Positions 18,411 through 27,022 of a stretch of DNA of 64,000 nucleotides are shown piece after piece. This DNA is from Gammaproteobacteria bacterium (GTDB lineage: Bacteria; Pseudomonadota; Gammaproteobacteria; Steroidobacterales; Steroidobacteraceae), in NCBI GenBank assembly GCA_025357835.1, contig JANYLM010000049.1:62001-126000 (forward strand). Direction: 5' to 3'. Made by a program: the position numbers and the translations under genes. The notes beneath the pieces were generated by a model. It was given only the letters and a program-made list of their open reading frames with translations, did no database searches and was not told the DNA's origin. How positions within the stretch are numbered: the first letter of the stretch is position 1; each line of letters opens with the position of its first letter.

Positions 18411-19036
18411 CCCTCCCGATTGAACGCCTCCCCATAGCGGGGCCGGCAGGCACGCTGGAGGCCATCCTCGGGGACACCGAGGTCGCGCGGGGATCCAGCT
18501 ATGCGGTGGTCTGCCATCCACACCCGCTGTTCGGGGGCACCATGGACAACAAAGTGGTGACCACAGTGGCGCGCGCTCTGAACGACAACGGCATACCAAC
18601 GCTGCGCTTTAATTTTCGCGGCGTCGGGGCGAGCGCCGGTATTTTCGATCATGGGGTCGGCGAAACCGCCGATGCGGACGCGGTCGCCTCGTGGGGCGCC
18701 CAGCGCTGGCCCGGCAGGACCTTGGTGATCGCGGGATTTTCTTTCGGCGCCTCCGTTGCATTGCGCTTGGCGCAGCAGCGAGTGCCGCGCCACTTGATCA
18801 CCATCGCACCCGCCATTCAGCTGTTCGAGGCGTCGTCAACGGCCGTTCCGCCCTGCCCGTGGCTGGTCGTGCAGGGTGATGCGGACGATGTGGTAGACCC
18901 CAAAGCGGTCATCGAATGGGTGAATGCCCTCAACCCAAAGCCGCGGCTAGTCGTAATGCCCGGGGCGGGGCATTTCTTCCACGGCCGTCTGCAACAACTG
19001 CGGGACGCCGTCAGCGATGCGATTCGGGGCGGCTGA
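18407..19036 (+). CDS. Alpha/beta hydrolase (COG2945-like)
   Basis: VCHPHPLFGGTMDNKVV, RFNFRGVGASAG, IAGFSFGASVAL. Confidence 0.88.
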   Translation: MTLPIERLPIAGPAGTLEAILGDTEVARGSSYAVVCHPHPLFGGTMDNKVVTTVARALNDNGIPTLRFNFRGVGASAGIFDHGVGETADADAVASWGAQRWPGRTLVIAGFSFGASVALRLAQQRVPRHLITIAPAIQLFEASSTAVPPCPWLVVQGDADDVVDPKAVIEWVNALNPKPRLVVMPGAGHFFHGRLQQLRDAVSDAIRGG

Positions 19037-19055
19037 CGTTCACAGCCGCCCCGAA
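19023..19055. terminator. Bidirectional terminator-like hairpin: 13-bp perfect stem, 7-nt loop
   Basis: TTCGGGGCGGCTG-ACGTTCA-CAGCCGCCCCGAA between convergent hydrolase and HU genes; no clear T-tract. Confidence 0.6.
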
Positions 19056-19067
19056 CCCAGGACCAAA

Positions 19068-19379
19068 TCAGTTCACGAATTCCTTCAGCGTCTTGAGTGC
19101 GGCAATACGCACTTTCTTGCTGGCTGGTTTCGCTTTGAACATCATCTTTTCGCCGTTGAAAGGATTGACACCCTCACGCGCCTTCGTGGCTGGTTTCTTC
19201 ACGACTTTCATCTTCAGAAGTCCAGGCAACGTAAACAAGCCGTGACTGCGAAGACTCTTCTTGATCGAGGCGGAAAGCGAGTCAAACACGGCTCCGACCT
19301 GCTTCTTAGAGAGCTCTGTTTCCTTCGAAATGCTAGCGAGAATTTCAGACTTGGTCGGTGCTGCATTCTTTTTCGCCAT
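19068..19379 (-). CDS. HU-family DNA-binding protein
   Basis: MAKKNAAPTKSEILASISKETELSKKQVGAVFDSLSASIKKSL...GLFTLPGLLKMKVVKKPATKAREGVNPFNGEKMMFKAKPA. Confidence 0.88.
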   Translation of the reverse strand: MAKKNAAPTKSEILASISKETELSKKQVGAVFDSLSASIKKSLRSHGLFTLPGLLKMKVVKKPATKAREGVNPFNGEKMMFKAKPASKKVRIAALKTLKEFVN

Positions 19380-19610
19380 ATTAAATCTCCTGCTGGTTTT
19401 TGCGAGCGCGGGCATCATTTGCCCGCAAATTCAACTCGGCGCCGAAAATAACATAGAAAAAAGCCGATGTTTAGCGCAAATGCAAAAAAATATTTGCACT
19501 TGGTGCGCGCGAGGTGCTGGTTTTTCAGGCTTCCGCGTATCTTCGAGCCCGTTGTGACGTACTGCGAAGCGCTGTGTTCGCTGTGATTTCAGGCATGTAG
19601 GAGGCGATGT

Positions 19611-20174
19611 TCAACGAAGCAGCACCAGCAAGGCGCCGATCACGATGGACACCCAGAGCACTGAAAAATCTATTTGGCCGATCGGCGGAATGATCCGGCG
19701 CACGGGTTTTAAGATCGGTTCGCAGAGTTGCGCGAGCAAGCGGATGCCGGGTGCATATCCGCCCGGCGACACGAAACTCGTCAGCCAGTACAGGAGCAGG
19801 GCGAACAAATAGATGCGCAAGATCAGGCCCGCCAGGTCGATGGCCGTAGTGCGCAGGAACAAACCCACGTCGCCGACACCTGCGCCGGCCAGAGCAAGGG
19901 TCGCAACGGTGCGCACCGATGCGACGGCGACGACCGCCACGACGGTGGCGGTATCGATCTTGCCGATGGGGGGCAGCAAGCGGCGCAGGGGCATTATCAG
20001 CCAATTGGTCACGCGCACTATGGCATCGGCCATGGGATCTCGAAAATCGGCCCGCACCCATTGGAACATCAGGCGCAAAACAAAGGCCAGCGTCAGCAGC
20101 CAAAGCAATGTATCGACGATGTATCTAATCGCTTCCATAGCGGATGTTTCTAGGCGCTTCTCGCCACCTCTCAC
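19611..20174 (-). CDS. YggT-family membrane protein
   Basis: Duplicated hydrophobic YggT modules with RLMFQWVRADFRDPMADAIVRVTNWLIMPLRRLLPPIGKIDTA and LCEPILKPVRRIIPPIGQIDFSVLWV. Confidence 0.9.
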   Translation of the reverse strand: MRGGEKRLETSAMEAIRYIVDTLLWLLTLAFVLRLMFQWVRADFRDPMADAIVRVTNWLIMPLRRLLPPIGKIDTATVVAVVAVASVRTVATLALAGAGVGDVGLFLRTTAIDLAGLILRIYLFALLLYWLTSFVSPGGYAPGIRLLAQLCEPILKPVRRIIPPIGQIDFSVLWVSIVIGALLVLLR

Positions 20175-20212
20175 CGGGGTCGAGGCGACCCCGACCGAAT
20201 TAATGTTTATAT

Positions 20213-21043
20213 CTAGGAATTACCGTACTCGGCGGCGAGTTCGGCTGAGCGCCGGTCGGCCGCCGCCACTGCATGAGCGACGATAGCACGGAGGCCGGCG
20301 GCGTCGAGAACGGCGAGCGCCGCAGCGGTGGTACCCCCCTTGGAAGTCACCTGCTCGCGCAGCGTGGCCAGCGTGTCCGTCGACTGGCGTGCCATTTGCG
20401 CGGCGCCGAACGCCGTTTCCAAGGTCAATTGATGGGCGACATCATTGGGCAACCCGCGCTCGTGGGCGGCCGCCTCGAGGGCTTCCATGAACAAGAAAAA
20501 ATAGGCCGGGCCGCTACCGGACAGTGCGGTGACGGTATCCATCTGTGATTCGTGTTCCACCCAGACGGTGGCGCTGACGGCGGCCATGATCATTTCCGCC
20601 AATGCCCGGTTGGCGGCGCCAACGCTGGCTGGCGCAAACAGACCGGTGGCGCCGAAACCATTGAGGGCGGGCCGATTCGGCATGGTTCGTATCACCGGGA
20701 CACGTGGCCCGAACCAGCGCGCGAGCGCGGCGTGAGGGATGCCCGCCGCGACCGAAATCAGCAGGGGAGGCGTGTCCGCCAGATGCGGCGCGAGGCTGAG
20801 GGCCACGGCGCGCATTTGCTGGGGTTTGACGGCGAGCACCACGACTTCGGCGCCTTTGGCTGCGCTGGCGTTGTCGGCGGCGGCTTGGACGCCGAAGTCC
20901 CGGACCAGCTTTTGCAGTTGCTCCCGGCTTGGATCGGCAACCACCACCCGGTCACTCGGCAGGCCACGTTTAATCAGTCCGCCGATCAGCGCCGCGGCCA
21001 TGTTGCCGCCGCCGATGAACGCCAGCCTACGTATATTGTTCAT
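20213..21043 (-). CDS. proC: Pyrroline-5-carboxylate reductase
   Basis: LAFIGGGNMAAALIGGLIKRG; RTMPNRPALNGFGATGLFAP; TALSGSGPAYFFLFMEALEAAA. Confidence 0.94.
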   Translation of the reverse strand: MNNIRRLAFIGGGNMAAALIGGLIKRGLPSDRVVVADPSREQLQKLVRDFGVQAAADNASAAKGAEVVVLAVKPQQMRAVALSLAPHLADTPPLLISVAAGIPHAALARWFGPRVPVIRTMPNRPALNGFGATGLFAPASVGAANRALAEMIMAAVSATVWVEHESQMDTVTALSGSGPAYFFLFMEALEAAAHERGLPNDVAHQLTLETAFGAAQMARQSTDTLATLREQVTSKGGTTAAALAVLDAAGLRAIVAHAVAAADRRSAELAAEYGNS

Positions 21044-21073
21044 TTCAGCCCCTCTTTGTATGTCGCCGGCGCG

Positions 21074-21781
21074 TTACCGATGCCCGAACAACGCCGTCCC
21101 TATTCGCACCACCGTGGCCCCCTCGGCGATGGCGGACTCGAAATCCGCGCTCATCCCCATCGACAGTGTATCGAGCTTGTGGCCGCGCGCGTTCAGCTCT
21201 TCGAGCAGGATGCGGAGGCGGGCAAATACCGCCCGTTCGGCGGCCGCGTTCGCTTGCGGGGGCGGTACGCACATTAACCCGCGCAGGCAAACCCTAGGCA
21301 GCGGCGCCACGGCGGCGGCGAGCTGCTCGACCTCGCTTGGGCTCACGCCGCCCTTGTTCGGTTCCGGTACCAATTCCACTTGAATGCACACGTTGAGCGG
21401 CGGCGCGTGGAAGGGTCGCTGCTCCGACAGGCGCCGCGCTACGCTCAAACGATCAATGCTATGCACCCAATCGAAGCGTTCGGCGATGATGCGGGTCTTA
21501 TTCGATTGAATACCGCCGATAAAATGCCAGCGCAGCGGCAGTTCGGCGAGCCGCTCCATCTTGGCCAGCGCCTCCTGAAGATAGTTTTCCCCGAAATCCG
21601 TGACGCCGGCGGTGGCGGCCGCCCGTATGGTTTCGGCAGTCTGCGCCTTGGTGACGGCGACCAGAGTGACCGTGGCCGGGTCTCGTCCCGCGGCCGTGGC
21701 CGCCTGACTTATCCGAGACCGGACGTGGTTCACAACAAGCGTCGAATTCTGCGGACCAATTAACATATTGGGTGATGACAC
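21074..21781 (-). CDS. yggS: YggS-family PLP homeostasis protein
   Basis: VTLVAVTKAQTAETIRAA; GENYLQEALAK; WHFIGGIQSNKTR; LRGLMCVPP; SMGMSADFESAIAEGATVVRIGTALFG. Confidence 0.93.
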   Translation of the reverse strand: MSSPNMLIGPQNSTLVVNHVRSRISQAATAAGRDPATVTLVAVTKAQTAETIRAAATAGVTDFGENYLQEALAKMERLAELPLRWHFIGGIQSNKTRIIAERFDWVHSIDRLSVARRLSEQRPFHAPPLNVCIQVELVPEPNKGGVSPSEVEQLAAAVAPLPRVCLRGLMCVPPPQANAAAERAVFARLRILLEELNARGHKLDTLSMGMSADFESAIAEGATVVRIGTALFGHR

Positions 21782-21830
21782 CCTCTTATATACTGCTAGT
21801 GGCTTAAACCAGCCGAATTAGGAGCCGTAA

Positions 21831-22871
21831 ATGGCGGTTGATATCGCGCAGCTTCTCGCCTTTGCGGTCAAGAACAACGCGTCGGACCTGCACCTGTCGG
21901 CGGGAGTGCCGCCGATGATTCGCGTGGACGGCGACATGAAGCGCGTCAATATGCCGGCGCTGGTGCACAAAGAAGTGCACAGCATGGTGTACGACATCAT
22001 GAACGACAAACAGCGCAAGGCCTTCGAAGAGTTCTTCGAAACGGATTTTTCGTTTGAAATCCCGAAGCTTGCGCGCTTTCGGGTCAATGCCTTCAACCAA
22101 AACCGCGGCGCCGGAGCGGTGTTTCGCAATATTCCGTCCACCATCCTGTCGCTCGACGAATTGAACGCGCCCAAGACTTTCAAAGATTTATGCATGCTTC
22201 CCCGCGGTCTCGTGTTGGTCACCGGGCCCACCGGCTCAGGCAAATCGACAACGCTTGCCGGCATGGTTAATCATTGCAATGACAACCGTCCCGACCACAT
22301 TATCACGATCGAGGACCCCATAGAGTTCGTGCACGAAAGCAAGCGCTGCTTGGTCAACCAGCGCGAAGTGCATCGCGATACCTTGGGGTTCACCGAGGCG
22401 CTGCGCTCGGCGCTGCGCGAAGACCCCGATGTCATTCTGGTGGGCGAAATGCGCGATTTGGAGACCATTCGCTTAGCCCTGACGGCGGCGGAAACCGGGC
22501 ACCTGGTGTTCGGCACCTTGCACACCAGCTCGGCGGCGAAGACCATCGATCGCATCGTGGATGTGTTCCCAGCCGCGGAAAAGGATATGGTCCGCGCCAT
22601 GATGTCCGAGAGCCTGCGGGCCGTGATTTCGCAAACCTTGATGAAGCGGGTGGGCGGAGGCCGTATTGCGGCGCACGAAATCATGATCGGCACGCCTGCC
22701 ATTCGGAATTTGATCCGCGAGGGCAAAATCGCGCAGATGTATTCGGCGATTCAAACCGGCCAGGGTCAGGGCATGCAGACCCTGGATCAATGCCTCCAGG
22801 AATTGGTGCAAAAGGGCGTCGTCAGCAGAGAAGAGGCCAAGTACAAGGCGCAGAACAAGGATTCAATCTAG
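21831..22871 (+). CDS. pilT: Type IV pilus retraction ATPase PilT
   Basis: ASDLHLSAGVPPMIRVDGD; VTGPTGSGKSTTLAGMV; REDPDVILVGEMRDLETI; GTLHTSSAAKTIDRIVDVFP. Confidence 0.95.
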   Translation: MAVDIAQLLAFAVKNNASDLHLSAGVPPMIRVDGDMKRVNMPALVHKEVHSMVYDIMNDKQRKAFEEFFETDFSFEIPKLARFRVNAFNQNRGAGAVFRNIPSTILSLDELNAPKTFKDLCMLPRGLVLVTGPTGSGKSTTLAGMVNHCNDNRPDHIITIEDPIEFVHESKRCLVNQREVHRDTLGFTEALRSALREDPDVILVGEMRDLETIRLALTAAETGHLVFGTLHTSSAAKTIDRIVDVFPAAEKDMVRAMMSESLRAVISQTLMKRVGGGRIAAHEIMIGTPAIRNLIREGKIAQMYSAIQTGQGQGMQTLDQCLQELVQKGVVSREEAKYKAQNKDSI

Positions 22872-22946
22872 TGCGCTGGGCGCACACGTTCAACGGGGTT
22901 CGCGGAGCGCGAACCCCGACCTTTAGGCGGCGCGCCGGGCGCGCCG
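22871..22946. repeat. Three successive perfect hairpins between pilT and pilU
   Basis: GTGCGC-TGG-GCGCAC (22871-22885), CGGGGTTCGCG-GAG-CGCGAACCCCG (22894-22918), CGGCGCGC-CGG-GCGCGCCG (22928-22946); stems of 6, 11 and 8 bp, all with 3-nt loops. Confidence 0.8.
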
Positions 22947-22962
22947 GAAGACAGGAATAACT

Positions 22963-24120
22963 ATGGAACGCGATCAAGCAATACGCCTGATGCAGGACCT
23001 GCTGCGGCGCATGGTCGAAAAGAAGGGCTCGGACTTGTTCATTACCGCCGGCTTTCCGCCGGCGATCAAGGTGGATGGTGAAATTAGGCCTCAATCCGAC
23101 CGTTCCTTGAGTCCGGAGCAGAGCGCAGGCTTGGTCCGCGCCATCATGAACGACCGGCAAACCAAGGAATTTGATGCCACCAAGGAATGCAATTTCGCGA
23201 TCGCGCCGCCCGGAATCGGCCGTTTTCGCGTCAGCGCCTTCGTGCAGCAGGGCCATACAGGTGCGGTGCTGCGTACCATCAACGCCAAGATTCCTACTTT
23301 CGAAGAACTCGAATTACCAGCCATATTGAAAGAGGTCGTGCTCTCCAAGCGCGGCTTCGTGATTTTGGTGGGCGGCACGGGGTCGGGTAAATCCACCTCG
23401 TTGGCGGCCATGGTCGGCTACCGGAATGAGAAGACCCGCGGCCACATAGTCACCATCGAAGACCCTGTGGAATACGTGCATGCCCATAGGGGCTGCGTGG
23501 TTACGCACCGCGAAGTCGGCGTGGATTGCGAGAGTTGGCATCTGGCGCTGAAGAACACCCTGCGCCAGGCGCCCGATGTGATTCTCATCGGGGAAATTCG
23601 CGATCGCGAGACCATGGAATACGGCATTCAATTCGCCGAGACTGGGCATTTGGTGCTGGCCACCCTGCATGCCAATAGCTCCAACCAGGCGATCGACCGC
23701 ATCATCAACTTCTTTCCCGAGGAACGGCGCGAGCAGCTACTCATGGATTTGTCGCTGAACGTACGTGCGCTCATCTCGCAGCGCCTGATACCGCGGGAAG
23801 CAGGCTCCGGCCGCATCGCGGCCATGGAAATCATGCTGAACTCCCCGCTGATCGCGGATTTGATCTTTAAGGGCGATGTAACCAAGATCAAGGATGTGAT
23901 GTCGCGCTCCAACCGCTTGGGGATGAAAACCTTCGACCAAGCTTTGTTCGAGTTGTACGAAGCGGGATTGATCTCTTATGAAGATGCGCTGCGCAATGCG
24001 GATTCGAAGAACGAACTGCGCTTGCGGGTAAAGCTCGAGAGCAAGCGTGAGATGAAAAACCCGGAGGAGGGTGGCCAATCGCTGCAGATCCTCGAGGAAG
24101 AAGAAGGACAGGTGTTCTAA
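22963..24120 (+). CDS. pilU: Type IV pilus retraction ATPase PilU
   Basis: MVEKKGSDLFITAGFPPAIKVDGE; LVGGTGSGKSTSLAAM; RQAPDVILIGEIRDRETM; TFDQALFELYEAGLISYEDALRNADSKNELRL. Confidence 0.93.
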   Translation: MERDQAIRLMQDLLRRMVEKKGSDLFITAGFPPAIKVDGEIRPQSDRSLSPEQSAGLVRAIMNDRQTKEFDATKECNFAIAPPGIGRFRVSAFVQQGHTGAVLRTINAKIPTFEELELPAILKEVVLSKRGFVILVGGTGSGKSTSLAAMVGYRNEKTRGHIVTIEDPVEYVHAHRGCVVTHREVGVDCESWHLALKNTLRQAPDVILIGEIRDRETMEYGIQFAETGHLVLATLHANSSNQAIDRIINFFPEERREQLLMDLSLNVRALISQRLIPREAGSGRIAAMEIMLNSPLIADLIFKGDVTKIKDVMSRSNRLGMKTFDQALFELYEAGLISYEDALRNADSKNELRLRVKLESKREMKNPEEGGQSLQILEEEEGQVF

Positions 24121-24123
24121 TAC

Positions 24124-25212
24124 ATGTCAGCCTCGCCCGATGTTCCGGCTCAGGTGATGAACACCAAGCCTTTGTTCAAACTTATGGTCGAGCGCAAGGC
24201 ATCGGACCTGTTTTTCACCTGCAATGCGCCCGTCAAGATCAAAATCGAGGGCAAGATATTTCCCGTGAACAAGCAGGTCCTGAGCCCGGAAACCGTGCGC
24301 CAAGCGGCGCTGGGGCTCATGACCCAGGACCAAATCGAGCATTTCAACGAGGAGTTGGAAATCGACTTCGCGATTTCGGAGTCCGGACTCGGACGCTTCC
24401 GCGTCAACGTTTTTTATCAGCGGGGATATCCCGCCATGGTGCTGCGCTACATCACCGCGGAAATGCCCAGGCTGGAAGACCTCGGCATGCCCGATGTCTT
24501 CAAAGAACTGGTCATGTTGAAACGTGGGATGATTCTCATGGTGGGCGCGTCGGGTGCCGGCAAGTCCACCACTCTCGCTGCGATGATCAATTTCCGCAAT
24601 GAGACCTCATCGGATCACATCCTGACCATCGAGGATCCGATCGAGTTCTTGCACACCAACAAGAAGTCCATCGTGAACCAGCGAGAAGTGGGCCTGGACA
24701 CGAAGTCCTTTGCGCGCGCCCTGCGCAGCGCCGTGCGCTCGGCTCCGGACGTGATCTTGGTGGGCGAAATTCGCGATCGAGAAACCATGGAGGCGGCGAT
24801 AGCGCTCGCCGGCACCGGGCATTTGTGCATCGCCACCCTGCACGCCAACAACTGCGCCGAGACCCTGGATCGCATCATCAATATGTTTCCGCGCGATCAG
24901 CACAACCAGATTTTCCTCGACCTCTCGCAATACCTGCGGGCCATTCTCTCGCAGCGCCTGGTCGCGACGAAGTCCGGCACGCGGGTAGCGGCGTCCGAAG
25001 TGATGGTCAATACTCCGTATATGTCGGAACTCATCAAGAAGGGCGACGTGATTGGGGTGAAAGAGGCCATCCGCACCGGTACGGAACGCGGCATGCTGAG
25101 TTTCGACAGCTCGCTCTACAATCTCGTGCGCGAGGGCCGTATCGAGCTCGAGGAAGCGCTGTCGAGCGCGGATTCGCGCACTAACCTGGAAGCCAAGATC
25201 AACTTCGGTTGA
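24124..25212 (+). CDS. Third PilT/PilU-family ATPase (PilU-like paralogue)
   Basis: MVERKASDLFFTCNAPVKIKIEGK; MVGASGAGKSTTLAAMI; RSAPDVILVGEIRDRETM; ATLHANNCAETLDRIINMFP. Confidence 0.92.
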   Translation: MSASPDVPAQVMNTKPLFKLMVERKASDLFFTCNAPVKIKIEGKIFPVNKQVLSPETVRQAALGLMTQDQIEHFNEELEIDFAISESGLGRFRVNVFYQRGYPAMVLRYITAEMPRLEDLGMPDVFKELVMLKRGMILMVGASGAGKSTTLAAMINFRNETSSDHILTIEDPIEFLHTNKKSIVNQREVGLDTKSFARALRSAVRSAPDVILVGEIRDRETMEAAIALAGTGHLCIATLHANNCAETLDRIINMFPRDQHNQIFLDLSQYLRAILSQRLVATKSGTRVAASEVMVNTPYMSELIKKGDVIGVKEAIRTGTERGMLSFDSSLYNLVREGRIELEEALSSADSRTNLEAKINFG

Positions 25213-26216
25213 ACCGGGAATTCACAACGCTCCAGGTTGCCCTCGAATTCGCGGCTGCAGACATCCCATCCCGATTTCAAAGCGCGCTCCCGGCAGGCAT
25301 TGGGATTGATGTCGAGCGCACGCCTCGCGGCAGTCGCCAGATCAGGGTCGAGGGCGCCGGTGATTCCGTCCTCGATCACATCGATGGGACCGGTCACCGG
25401 GTAGGCGGCCACGGGCACGCCGCAGGCCATGGCCTCGAGATTGACCAGGCCGAATGTATCGGTGCGGCTCGGAAACACCATGATATCGGCCGCAGCCAAA
25501 TGCATAGCGAGATCCGGGCCGAATCGATAGCCGATAAACCTGGCCATGGGATACTGCTTCTCGAGCTTTGCTCGCTCCGGACCGTCGCCGATGATGATTT
25601 TGCTGCCGCCCCAAGCCATCTTCAGGAAGGCGTCAATGTTCTTCTCCACCGCCACTCGCCCGACATATGCGGCGATGGGGCGCGGCAGATCGAGAAAACC
25701 CTTCGGATGGGGCTTGAACATCTCGGTGTCCACGCCGCGGCGCCAGGTCGCCAGGTTCTTGAAGCCCTGTGCCGCCAGATCGCGGCGCACAGAGGCGGTG
25801 CTCACCATGCAACGCACAGCCGCGCCGTGGAACCAGCGCAGTGCCATGTAGGACAGCTTGAGCGGGATGGGAAAGCGCGCCCGCAAATATTGCGGAAACT
25901 GCGTGTGATACGAGGTGGTAAAGCGCACGCCGGCCCTCACGCAGAAGCGCCTGGCACTTAAGCCCAGCGGTCCTTCGGTGGCGATATGCAGCGCTTGCGG
26001 CGAGAAGTCGCTGATACCGCGCTTCACCTTCTTGTAGGGCAGCATGGATAAGCGAATTTCCGGGTAGGTCGGGCAGGCCACGCTGCGAAAATCGCGGGGG
26101 GTGACCATCCTGACTTCGTGGCCGAAACGGCCCAGCCACGCCGCGGTTTGCGCCAGGGTGCTGACCACGCCGTTGGTCTGAGGAAACCACGCGTCGGTTA
26201 CGATCATGATTCTCAT
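25116..26216 (-). CDS. GT4-family glycosyltransferase (SqdX / alpha-mannosyltransferase-like)
   Basis: MRIMIVTDAWFPQTNGVVSTLAQTAAWLGRFGHEVRMVTP; GRVAVEKNIDAFL; DIMVFPSRTDTFGLVNLEAMACGVPVAAYPVTGPID. Last ~32 codons antisense to the pilU paralogue. Confidence 0.9.
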   Translation of the reverse strand: MRIMIVTDAWFPQTNGVVSTLAQTAAWLGRFGHEVRMVTPRDFRSVACPTYPEIRLSMLPYKKVKRGISDFSPQALHIATEGPLGLSARRFCVRAGVRFTTSYHTQFPQYLRARFPIPLKLSYMALRWFHGAAVRCMVSTASVRRDLAAQGFKNLATWRRGVDTEMFKPHPKGFLDLPRPIAAYVGRVAVEKNIDAFLKMAWGGSKIIIGDGPERAKLEKQYPMARFIGYRFGPDLAMHLAAADIMVFPSRTDTFGLVNLEAMACGVPVAAYPVTGPIDVIEDGITGALDPDLATAARRALDINPNACRERALKSGWDVCSREFEGNLERCEFPVQPKLILASRLVRESALDSASSSSIRPSRTRL

Positions 26217-26392
26217 GCCGGCCGAGAATCGCATGATGGGATGACGAAACGATGAATGGGGACTATCAGTTTTCTGGCCCTGCGACGTAGGGCCAGGATT
26301 GGACGGCCGGCAAGCCCCTTGTAATAGGCGTGTAACGAAAATCCTATATTTGCTTCATGGCGGCCTCATGCCGTATCTCTCAAGGAAACACT

Positions 26393-27022
26393 ATGCGAAG
26401 CTTTTGGGCGGAACTACAGACGCAGCGATGGGATGATCATCGTTACTATCATCACAGCCGTATCAATCAGTCTCTGCACTTTTTGAGCGCTATCAGCTTC
26501 ATCGTCGCCTACGCGATGATGTTCAAAGACCCAGTGATCGCCGCCTTGATCGGTTGGTTGGTGGCCATGGTCAGCCGGCAGTCCGGGCATTTCTTCTTCG
26601 AGCCCAAGGGCTACGACGAAGTCAACCACGCGACCCACCAGCATAAGGAAGCTATCAAGGTGGGATATAACCTGCGCCGCAAGGTGATGCTGCACCTGGT
26701 TTGGGCTCTCGCGCCGGGGCTGCTGTGGCTGGACCCGACTTTCTTCGGGATGTTTCAGCCGCATACCAGCGGCGAGGAATTCGTCCGCCACGTGGGAGAA
26801 ATCTGGCTCATCGTCGGCATCGGCGCGCTGGTATTCCGCACTGTGCAATTGTTCTTCTTGAAAGACGTGCAAACCGGACTGGTGTGGCTGACCAAGATCA
26901 TCACCGACCCGTTCAACGACGCCAAGATCTATTGCAAAGCCCCGCTTTACTTGATGCGAGGGGAGCTGATCGATCCCATGGGCGAGGCGGCCGGCCGCCC
27001 CGTCGAAGCCCATCGGGCCTGA
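26393..27022 (+). CDS. Multi-spanning membrane protein, possibly Mpo1-like
   Basis: Several hydrophobic segments and His-rich cytoplasmic parts; RINQSLHFLSAISFIVAY...ALIGWLVAMVSRQSGHFFFE resembles the N..H / GH.xFE pattern of Mpo1-like proteins. Confidence 0.6.
   Translation: MRSFWAELQTQRWDDHRYYHHSRINQSLHFLSAISFIVAYAMMFKDPVIAALIGWLVAMVSRQSGHFFFEPKGYDEVNHATHQHKEAIKVGYNLRRKVMLHLVWALAPGLLWLDPTFFGMFQPHTSGEEFVRHVGEIWLIVGIGALVFRTVQLFFLKDVQTGLVWLTKIITDPFNDAKIYCKAPLYLMRGELIDPMGEAAGRPVEAHRA

Noticed and set aside
22926-22947. Two GGCGCGCC (AscI) sites as a direct repeat
   Set aside because: Better explained as the arms of the third hairpin between pilT and pilU.
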